Notes under the pieces: model-generated
The model's database searches: none
What the model was told of the DNA's origin: nothing
The model's input: only the letters and a program-made list of their open reading frames with translations
Part shown: in pieces, positions 44,201 through 53,600 of the stretch
Position numbering within the stretch: position 1 is the first letter of the stretch
How the letters are laid out: each line of letters opens with the position of its first letter
Made by a program: the position numbers and the translations under genes
Assembly: GCF_001411555.2 (NCBI RefSeq)
Contig: NC_049901.1
Location: 35,598,838-35,662,837, forward strand
Length of the DNA stretch: 64,000 nucleotides
DNA from: Juglans regia
Lineage: Eukaryota; Streptophyta; Magnoliopsida; Fagales; Juglandaceae
Direction of reading: 5' to 3'

Positions 44201-46676
44201 GCATCTCAACAAATTTTGAGATACCCGCATACAGGTGATCCCTCAATTTCTTTCTCACCCTCTCCTCTCTCCCTCTCCCTCCCCATCTGTCCTGAATCGA
44301 CATACGCCTCACAGCTCCCCTGAAGTTCCAATCGGACAGAAAAAAATGAAAATAGAACCCAAACAAATTAGAACCCATCTGACCTCGCCATCGCCCCCCA
44401 AAAAAAATTCTCTAAAAAAGAAGCCATATGAGCAGGCTATAAAACCTCATCTGGAAGGCTCGTTGAATAGCCCACAAGAGTCCCAACGACAATTGCATTC
44501 CACACGTTGTCCAACCCAGCACTGTATCAAATTATATTAAAGCTAATTCCACAACTGCGAACTTTAACCCCTGACTTTTATTCTGAGATTCCCAGATTTG
44601 GTGTCTTCGTCCAAATTTCTTGGTTGTCCAAATCTCATGTCAATACTTGTATCCACCTTAGAAAATGCCCACACTTTCATGTCGATTCCTGTAGCAGTGT
44701 CCAAGGGGATAAGACAGATGGGTTTAATAGGTTTTCTTGAAGGGGAAGAAGATGGGTTCGAATCAGAGAGGAGAGGAAAATAAGCTGGGTTTGAATCGGA
44801 GTGGAGAAGAGAAGAAGAAATTCGGTGGAGAAGAAGGACTACAGGGAGGAGGAAAGAGGGAAAAGATAGCAATTCCACTGCGGAGCAATCCGGCTGTTAA
44901 ACTGAGAATAGCAGCCCTCCATTCATACAACGACACGTAGACAAAACCACAATAAACCCATTAGACCTCACCACATAGAATCACAAGCAATTCACAGAAT
45001 CAGTTTCCAATCTTACTCACGATTTATTTTCTTCTTCTTCGTGCACTTCCAGCCCGCCTCCTTGCTGCGCCACCAAGCCCGCCACCCACCAACCAAGACT
45101 TTCAAGGTTCCACCACCACCATCTCATTCTTTTCACCCCCGGAGAACAGAGACACCCCGGTTTCTAATTATAATATTCTCAAAACATATCTCTTGTGTAC
45201 ACACGTTAGGAGGGAGAGATAAATTAGGTTTTATGATATTTTCTAATTACATTACTCATCCCCCGATTCTTCCAACTTAGATTTTCTACTTCCAATCCAA
45301 AATATTCAAAGACAAATAGTTCTTTATTATCCCACTATCACTATCTCTTTCTCATTTCCAAAAAGTAACAAACTATAAGACAGAGAGGGAGATAATTAGA
45401 TCAAATTGATAAGTCAGAGATTGGGAATTTAAGCTATGGACTTAGACAGTGGCAACAAGCATGTGTTCTAGTGGCTGGGTGGGGCCATTCCCACGGTGGT
45501 GCAAATAGTAGAATGGTTAGGAAGCTAGAGAGAGTATCCAAGATTTGTAAATATTGGGTTCAGGGGAGTTGTGGCTACGGCAAGCAGTGTGGGTTCTTGC
45601 ATTCTTGGAGCTTGGGAGAGGGTTTTTTGATGCTAATGCAGCTCGAGGGGCATCAAAAGGTGAAGTCTAGGTCGAGCGCCGTGCAAGATGGCAGTATTGT
45701 TAAGCCTATCGGGGATGGAGTGGAAGAAGTTCAGAGGGAGGCATACGAGTGAGGAAGAAGGGGTGTAATGGATTCTCTGATCGGGTGTATGCAGATGTAG
45801 AATAAACACAATAAATCGCCTACATGTCGTCGCGTGAATGGAAGGCTGCTATTTTCAGTTTAATGGACAAACCATTTCCCATGATTTCTCAAAAGATAGA
45901 GGGTTTACCTATATGCACATCTATTGTAATTTTTATAAATCGCATACGTGTTTGTATTTTACTGGTGGGTGTAAAAAAAAAACTTACACCCGACCGGTTT
46001 TAAGATTTTCTCTTAGAATATTTGTGAATAGTAGTGAAATGGTTTGAGTTAAGATGCTTTATTGGGTTTTGGGAAGGGAGAGAAAAAGTTAAATAAAAAT
46101 ACTAGAGTTAAAAAATTGTTTGAATATTATTTTTGAATATTATTTTTGTTTTGAGATTTGAAAATTTTGTATTATTTTTTGTGTTTTGTTTGGAAGTTTG
46201 GGAAAATTGTAATGATTAGGTAATAATTAGATGAAAAAGTTGAAGATTTGAAATTGAAAAGTTTTTTGTATTTGAGTGATGTTTGGGAAGGAAATATTTG
46301 AGAATATCTTAAAATGCCTAAGAATACCTTGTTACAAAAAAAATGCCTTAATATTTCATCTCATGCTTCTTTACAAGTTTATGTATCGGTCCATAATTTG
46401 TCTTCATACCTGCAGATTAAGCAACCAATCCTTTTTCTCTCTGGATTGCAAGATGAGATGGTTCCGCCAGTCCACATGCAGCTACTATATGCCAAAGCAG
46501 CTGCTCATAACAGGCAATGCCTCTTTGTAGATTTTCCTACTGGCATGCATATGGACACATGGGTGGCTGGTGGTGATCATTACTGGAAAACAATTCAGCA
46601 GTTCCTTGAAGAACATGTTCCAGAGAAAAAAGAAAATGAATCATCCCGCAATGGAAATGGTAATTTTATTTTTTAA
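41267..46676 (+). CDS. WAV2: WAV2/BEM46-type alpha/beta hydrolase (ABHD13-like)
   Basis: Membrane-anchored serine hydrolase of the BEM46 family. In Arabidopsis, WAV2 limits root waving; the substrate is not known. Exons: 41267-41504, 42163-42198 (36-nt micro-exon), 42410-42488, 42615-42669, 42777-42893, 43505-43666 and 46416-46676. All phases agree, giving 315 aa. The N-terminal membrane segment is at about 8-26 (LLYGVGGIVVAGMALLVAF). Triad by motif: Ser159 in GRSLGG, Asp242 in GLQDEMVPP and His274 in GMHMDTW. The last exon may instead splice at AATG|GTAATT (46659) to a further exon; a candidate acceptor at 47518 would give a tail ending INSSM. Intron 6 is 2.7 kb because of a nested MITE and Pack-MULE-like element, but its splice sites remain. 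Confidence 0.93.
43062..43116. repeat. Short direct duplication in WAV2 intron 5
   Basis: GTTTCTTTTGCTTTTTG occurs twice, separated by ACTTATC and a run of A. Confidence 0.75.
44133..46011. mobile_element. Pack-MULE-like element carrying a captured gene fragment
   Basis: 1879 bp. Terminal inverted repeats of about 65 bp (44133-44197 and 45947-46011) both begin AG, share GGTCGGGTGT at the same offset, and share a CACCCACCA block after a T-rich spacer. The flanks are CTTAGAATG (44124-44132) and CTTAGAATA (46012-46020), a 9-bp target duplication with one mismatch, as Mutator-type elements make. There is no transposase. The interior is GC-richer than the flanks and contains a CCCH zinc-finger fragment of host origin (45510-45665). 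Confidence 0.8.
45510..45752 (+). pseudogene. Captured fragment of a CCCH zinc finger/WD40 (ZFWD) gene
   Basis: The ORF contains CKYWVQGSCGYGKQCGFLH (C-X7-C-X5-C-X3-H) followed by SWSLGEGFLMLMQLEGHQK. The finger followed by 'SWS.GdgF..L.QLEGHQK' is the junction between the zinc finger and the first WD40 repeat of plant ZFWD proteins. Only this piece is present; no WD repeats follow. It lies inside the inverted repeats of the Mutator-type element, so it was carried in. Whether it is transcribed is unknown. Confidence 0.75.
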
Positions 46677-47810
46677 TATAACTATATATAAATATTCTGC
46701 TAAAAAAACCCTGCCTCTTTCCTTCCATTAAAAGAAAAAAGAGAAGCAAAGATGGAAAAACTAGAAAACTGGATGCATTTTAACTAATTGTAGCCTCTTA
46801 CTTCGATTCTACTTGCAAGGTCTGTTAAGGGTTCTACGTGAAAATAATCCTATAAAAAAAAAGGGTTCTACATGAAAATAGGAAATTCCACCCTTAAGGT
46901 TCATCTCTATACAGTAGTTATGCCAGTTAGAGAAGATGCAGAGGCCCAACTTTCCCGACGTGAAAAGATATTAAACCCTTCCATTAGCAATGAGCATGCG
47001 CTAGATACCATGTTATAAAGCTTGCAATGACTTGTGAAAAAACTAAAACAAAGCTCATGGAATTAAAGAAATTGACCGGCACGCATAGGTGATACTCTTG
47101 TATATGTCCACAAAAGGACCAAAAAAATCCAGGTTCTGTGTGGTCAAACCAATAAGGGTTTTAGATCTTAACCCAAACAGCATTAACTGAGATTTGCTAT
47201 AATAAACTGACATTTTTTGTTTTTCTTTTAGAGATATTACTTTTAGCCGTTTTGGTTTGTGCTGTCTTGTAAATGAGAAAATACCAAGCTCGTCAATCAG
47301 TTGCTTTGTGATAAAAACATTTGTTATCTTTGGATTGCCCCCATAGACAACATTACTTACACTCATGCTTAGTCCTTTCTGTACTTCTTCATAGTTGTTG
47401 TACTCTGCTTCCAGATTTCGAGGCGAGATGATTGGTTGGCATGTTGACTTATGAGGTGTTATTGATTGGTTCACACAAGGATTCAAAACATTTCGACCTT
47501 TTTCTTGAAGTTGCAGCAATCAACAGCTCTATGTGAGAGGAGTTGCTGCCTACTAAGACCTGCTGTACCCATCCGGATTTTCCTTGTGGAGATTTTTTTG
47601 TAGGTTTACAAACTTCAGAAGAATCTAGATGAAATGTGAATCCCCTTTTGTATACTGTGTGACACTTTGACATACACATAAGTACCTAATTAGTCCTGAC
47701 TGTTCTCATTGCATGAAATAAGAAGTTGTCGACTGTGCAAATATATATCCTGAGTTGATGTGTTGGACTGTTGTATCTTTTGCTTTGATTGGTATATATA
47801 TATATAGAGA
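46677..47810. other. WAV2 3' flank
   Basis: Probably WAV2 3' UTR in part. A minus-strand ORF of 154 codons (47519-47055) has no motif I recognise and lacks a promoter context, so I do not call it. A possible alternative WAV2 last exon begins at about 47519. Confidence 0.35.
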
Positions 47811-47978
47811 GAAATGATATTTGTAGTCGTAAGTATGCAAGCGCCGTGCAGTCGCTTTGAAAAAAACGAATAAATATGGGACTCACTAAAAAAGAAATTA
47901 ATTTTTTAATAGTAGACCTCACTTTTTTTCAAAGTGACTGTATAGTACTTGTGCATTTTACGACTACATGTAGCATTA

Positions 47979-47981
<3 letters not shown>
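47811..47981. mobile_element. MITE with TGTAGTCGTAA ends
   Basis: The inverted ends TGTAGTCGTAAGTATGCAAG and the complement of the right side, TGTAGTCGTAAAATGCACAAG, match over about 20 bp, then again over GTCRCTTTGAAAAAA. Two more worn relatives lie at about 48420-48575 and 49160-49325. Non-coding. Superfamily not determined. Confidence 0.65.

Positions 47982-48011
<30 letters not shown>
47982..48011. repeat. (AT)n microsatellite
   Basis: About 15 AT dinucleotides next to the MITE. Confidence 0.9.
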
Positions 48012-48013
<2 letters not shown>

Positions 48014-49633
48014 CTCAGGCAGTTATTAGTTCGACTTCCAGAACCTTTATCTTTGGTGCAAAGGAAAAAAAGTTTGATGTATATGCTGTTGTTTCTTCAG
48101 TACTAGTGATCTGAACCCATTCATTTACCAGAAGGTTTGAATCATAAGTTGGGTCTATTGTGCCTAAAAAAATGTTTTGGTTTTGTGACAAGAAACGCTT
48201 CATCGGAAGTCAAATGAGCAGCATCTGAAAAGAACCCACGAGTTGCCTCTCTCTCTCTCACGCATTTTGTTTTATTGTAGTGGGACTGACTCATGGGGGG
48301 TGGTCGACAGAAATTAGAGAATTTTACTGGTGATAAAAGTAGAGGCTGGCTGATGCTGCCTAGACAAAAGGGTATCGTTAACCAAAAGCAAATAAATATG
48401 AGAAAAGATATTTGCTGTGTGAATTGTGTAATTACTACCTAATCGTTTTGGAAAAAATAAATAAAATATAAAATTTAAATGAAAAAAATTAATTTTTTAA
48501 TAATAAACTTTATTTTTTTTAAAGTGATTATGCAGTGTTTATGTATTTTATAGTTGTATGTAGAATTATTCAATAAATATAATTTGAGAAGGCAGCCATT
48601 CAGATATTGGAGCAGGGCGAAACTTGGTGCCCAATTTCATATCTATTATCATTTTATCAACCTGGGACCCTACAATACATTTTCTTTTCTTTTTTGGAGC
48701 AAGTTCACAACACATTCCTAGAAAGTCAATTAGTAATGGTGGGGCTGTAGCTGTACGTTATGGCGCTGGGCTTCCGAGGAAACACTCCCCCCCGCCCCCC
48801 GAAAAAAAAAAAAAGACTGGGGTCACGTGAACGTTTTATGCCCATAATCTCAGCTACCCAACATTTCTCCTTCCCCTTGCTTGGGACAGACATGAAACCA
48901 AGTTTCATATGGTGTTTGCCGACATTCTCGTAATGGAACTGAATGTTTGGAGTCTTTTTTATTCGAAATACAGTGTGAAAAGCATACATCTTATACTGTT
49001 GTCATAACCAAATCTAATTTATAATACATTACAAAATTTAATGGTTTTATTCCAAGTTACAAGTGAAAAGACTGCTTAAGGCGAAAGAAATGTGATGACC
49101 TTTGATTTAATGATGTTCCATCCGAGCTTTACCAAAAACATTAATAAATAAATAAAATATAAAATAAGAGTAATGTTACATATAATTATAAAATGTATAA
49201 ATATGTCATTTTAAAAAAGAGTAAAATCTATTATTAAAAATTAATTTTTTTTATATAAATTTTATATATATATATTTTTTAAAACAACTTCATAATACTT
49301 ATACATTTAAAACCTCCGAATAATAATACACTCTGCAGCCTCGCCAACCGGACAGGATGAGCTTACACTATTTCAGTCAGGTTGGAAGTTCTGCAAAATT
49401 TCCTACCACGGCACGTGTCAACTACTTCAGATCAGGGCGGCCCCACTCCTCTCCTCCATCTTTTAGTCTTAGCCCTTGGATCCAGATATGATTGTGGATT
49501 ACTGAATACACCGACCAAAATAACACCCGCGCCGCACCTTAGCTCTCTCCTCCGCCATCCACTGTCTGTCCGCGCTTCTCCTTCCGAAACCCATGTCATG
49601 TCCCCCCTTTTGGAATCGCAACTGCATCAATCT
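48012..49633. other. Intergenic DNA and distal Alfin-like promoter
   Basis: It holds two degraded MITEs of the TGTAGTCGTAA type (about 48420-48575 and 49160-49325). CACGTG G-boxes lie at about 48825 and at 49412-49417 (GGCACGTGTC, ABRE-like). No gene is recognised; short ORFs here lack motifs. Confidence 0.4.
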
Positions 49634-50333
49634 AGCAAATAAACAGATGCCGCGTCACACCCAATCGCACAAGCTAAACATAATTTGACACACACTGGAT
49701 TTCCCCCACAGCCATAAATAGAAAACCATCCAGCCACAGCCATAGTCTAGTGTCAAAATCACTGACCAAAATGAATTTAAATCGAGCCAAAAAATACAAA
49801 ACAATCAGAAAATTATTATTCTCAGTGCAGAGATTGCGAGCTTAAATTAGAAGGTGAGAACGAATCCTTACGTGTTCAGCGGCCGCCGGTCGTGGAGGAT
49901 AAGATCAGGTCGACGACCAAGGATGGAGCTCGAACTCGATGATCGAACACGATGCAAGAGGAACACAATGCTTCCCTGAATGGCAGACAGTGGTGGAGGA
50001 CGACGACGACGACGGTTGAGGAGGCTGACGCAGGTGGAGGACACAGCCACTGCTACTCTGTTGGAGAATTAAAAGTGAGAAGCGATTTTGATGGAAGTTG
50101 AAATTTTGAGTAGATTTCAGATGCGGCTATTTCGAATGGAAGATGAAATTTTGTTTAGATTTCAGATCAATGGCATTATTGTAATTCTACATGTTGACAC
50201 ATAAGCAGGACTGCAGGACGAGTCCCCCCGTTCGGGGAGTCCGGGACTGTACGTAGAAGTAATCATCTAGCAAATAAAGAGATGCCGCGTCACACCAAGC
50301 TAAACATAAATTGACACACACTGGATCCCTCCC
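49634..50333. repeat. Direct repeats flanking a promoter segment
   Basis: A stretch of about 70 bp starting ATCTAGCAAATAAA(C/G)AGATG and including GACACACACTGGAT occurs at 49634-49705 and again at 50268-50330. The second copy has a small deletion. The 560 bp between them contains a TATA-like ATAAATAG at about 49715. This looks like a tandem duplication of the proximal promoter or an insertion between the copies. Confidence 0.7.
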
Positions 50334-50692
50334 CTCCTTATTTTCTTTTTTATTTTGTGATTTTCATGGACTTTTGGATATGCCTTTCCCTTGACTTTCT
50401 TATTTATTTTCTTTTATTATTTTATTGTTTTTGGCCCTCTTTCCCTCCTTTTAAGAACAATCCCATAAATTCCCAATCACTCCCTCTCTCTCTCTCTCTC
50501 TCTCTCCCCGCTTAAGCGCTTCTCCTACTGAAATCTTTTCCTTTGGCTCTCAAAACCTTCGCTTCTCCGTTAAGAGAACTCTATAATTTATCGTTTTGTC
50601 CCCTCCTCCTCTGCTCCGTCATATCTCTGTATCTTCTTGCCTTTTGCTTTTTCTTCCACCTTCTCTGAAGCGAGCTCTGGCACTCTACGGAC
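50334..50692 (+). promoter_or_regulatory. Alfin-like gene proximal promoter and 5' leader
   Basis: Pyrimidine-rich with a (CT)n run at about 50480-50506, typical of plant leaders near transcription starts. The ATG is at 50693. Confidence 0.5.
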
Positions 50693-53600
50693 ATGGATGG
50701 AGGAGGACAGTACAACCCTCGAACAGTAGAGGAGGTTTTCAGGGACTTCAAGGGCCGTAGAGCTGGCATGATCAAAGCCCTCACCACTGGTCTCTCTCTT
50801 TTTTACTTCAATTCCTCTTGTTTTTTTTTTTCTTTTGCCTTATTTATTTTCTCCGAGTTTTATTTTTTCGAATTTTTTAATTTTGCAAATTCTGTTTTGT
50901 AATGACTTTTTTTTCATGTGGTTTTGTAGATGTTGAAGAATTTTATCAGCAGTGCGATCCTGGTTAGGGTTTTTATTTTCGCTCCTTTGCACTTCTCTGA
51001 GTCTGTGTGTGGGTTTACGAGCGTGGGTTTGACATTACAATGCGTTTAAGCTTATAGTATGTCACTCTGTTTTCTGTAGCAAAATGATAACTACAATACG
51101 CTTAAAATTTTTACTGCTTGAGACAGCCCACTTGCATCGGAAGAACCAGTCCCGTCCATCTTTGCAATCTCGGATCTTTCCTCAGAGCTTGCCCTACTCT
51201 TAAGAGCCATATATGCTAATTTTGCTTTAGTTCTTACATTAATAATTTTGCAGTAATTTTCTAGTGTTTAATAAAAAGTGAAGACATTTTCTTTTACATT
51301 GGCGACGCAGAAGTTTTCGGTGTCTACTCTTGCAGGACTGGGTTTTTCAGTCCTTTAAGCATAATGTTACGCGGAACGGAATTTCTGACCTATTAGCATA
51401 GTCAATTACTGTTCTCTTCACTTTATTTGGAATATTATGAACTCTTGGATACACGTTTGTTTTTAACATCATGATAATTTTCTCATTGGAACTTGGATAT
51501 TTTGGTAATAAGCTCGCTTTTTTTCCCACCTTAAAGACCTTTATCAGTTGCAGTGTCTTTTGGCTGCCTTAAAAAAATCATTATAGCTAATGATTTGCTG
51601 AAAGTGTTTGAGTAATGAAATATATAGAACTTGCTAGAGTTATGTTATATCCATTTCAATGATCTTTGCAATTCATTATAACATTATTGTTTTCTCAAAA
51701 TTTTTCATTAATTTTTTACTGCTCTTTATTTGGATTATTCACTTAATTTTCTTTCCAACTCCTCTTTTCTTTTTTGTGAATTCTTGTAAGTTCAGATGTC
51801 CTTTGTTCAAAAAATTCTTGCTCTCAATATTTTTTTGGTTGTGCATTTTTCCATTACGTTGCTAACTTGAGCATTTCAGTAAACTTGGTTCTAATATTTC
51901 TCAGCAAACATGATTATCCAATCCACATTTTCTTTTTTAGTTTTAATCTTTTCCCATTCTCCCCCATTTCTGTATAAAACTTACCCTTTTGATGGATGCA
52001 CATTTTCAAGTGAGTATTAGTATTTTATTTATCAAAAAGACAATAAAGGTATTGCAGAAGCAATATTTTTGGGAGTTGAGATTGCGCAGTTTTTATTTTT
52101 TTGAAGAAAAACAATTCTTAACTGCTGCGAAAACTCATGGAAGTTTTCTAGATATATCTTGATATTGAAGGATGCTTGTCAAAGTTCTAAGAAACTTATA
52201 AACATTTCATTTCTTTGGGAAACGTTATTAAAGTGCAATAAAAACAATTCACACACGTATATGCGCTGTGTGTGTTGGCAACTTGGCAATCACAAGGATC
52301 TCAACTCCATTAATGAGGTCTTATGAGTGCAGTAGTGTCTAAGATATGTACATTACTTAATCAAAAAAAAAAAAAAAGATATGTACATTACTTGAAAAAT
52401 AAGGGTGCACTCGAGTGAGTCAATCTCTGCAACCATGCAAGATGGTTTGCCTCTGCCTTTTAGCTCTGGTACCATCCCACATTGTTCATGCAACCAAAAC
52501 CTTTAAGAACATTTCATGCATTCACACATCATCTTTGTTTCTTTTCATTCTTTCCTTTCTCATAACATGAACATTTTTGTTTTATAAGTAAAAATATTAT
52601 ATATATATATATATATCAAAAGAAGTAACCAAGTACACTGATGTATACAAGAGAACACATTGCCCATAATAGAAAACCCCTAATAACTCAAAAAGTCCGG
52701 GAAAAACAACCCAAAATACACCAAGCCCAACCCCAACACCTTGTTTCCCGTCTTCACAATGCCCTCCCTTTAGACTTCCCTCTAGTTGAGCTACCACCCT
52801 TAGCTTCGTAGTTGATTGTCAAAAAGAGACGTAACTCCCTGTTTTTCTTGAAACTTGATTTGGTTTCAAGCGAGTGACTTGCCTCGATCGCAGTAATTAA
52901 TTCTTTAAATTGATCTTCACATCCTCCATGTGAAATTCCCACGAACTGTTGAATCTCGTTAACTTTAGGCAGAATCCAATTTGCTATTGGAGGAAGAGAG
53001 ACCAAGGGAGCCACAATATCCCCAGACATAGTATCCAGCTGGACTCCCGACTCTAGGCAAGGCACCAACGCCAAATCGATATTCAAATATCGTACCTCCT
53101 CAGCAACTCCATTGGTTATCTCCAATGGTATGACATCAAGTCCCTTCACCTCTGGTGACCCTTTATGTGCAACTTTAACGGGTCCCTTCACCAATTGTAT
53201 GACACCATTTTCCTTCAACTCCGACAAAGGAGCTATAGTTTCTTCGGGAACAAAAGTCACCTGAGGCGAATGACATTCTATTACATATGTCTCTACGCTG
53301 ATACCTGATGTAGAACCCACTTCAAATAACCCAGACTTCCTTTTTACCCACCATACTCTTTTGAGTTTCCGTTTATAGGAGACATTTGTAATAGTTTCTG
53401 GTTATAGGAATAGGGCTGAATCCGATTTTCCGTTTTCTTTTATCTGAGTTTAAAGGATTCGAGCCTATCTTGGTCTTGTTCTTTACAACCTTGTTGCCTC
53501 CAGTTGAAAGCAGGTCTATTTTAGTAGACAAAAAAGCTATCACTACTTTCAATTCGACAAGTTGGGTTTCCATCTCCTTTAAAGAATTATGCATCGCGAC

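Larger units (their letters stand above)
44109..46315. mobile_element. Outer MITE (GGGCTCGTTTGGA ends) split by a Mutator-type element
   Basis: The left end GGGCTCGTTTGGACG follows a TTA (44106-44108). After the inner element the MITE resumes at 46012 with CTTAGAATATTTGTGAATAGTAG and continues with the family core. It matches the intact copy at 36455-36818. The right end is worn (about 46315). Confidence 0.65.

Noticed and set aside
44235..44940. Several ORFs on both strands inside the Mutator-type element
   Set aside because: Low-complexity Ser/Pro/Lys/Glu products with no motif. They may come from captured DNA, but I cannot name a source.
47055..47519. A 154-codon minus-strand ORF downstream of WAV2
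   Set aside because: No recognisable domain or neighbouring exons, and no stronger codon signal than its surroundings. Left uncalled.
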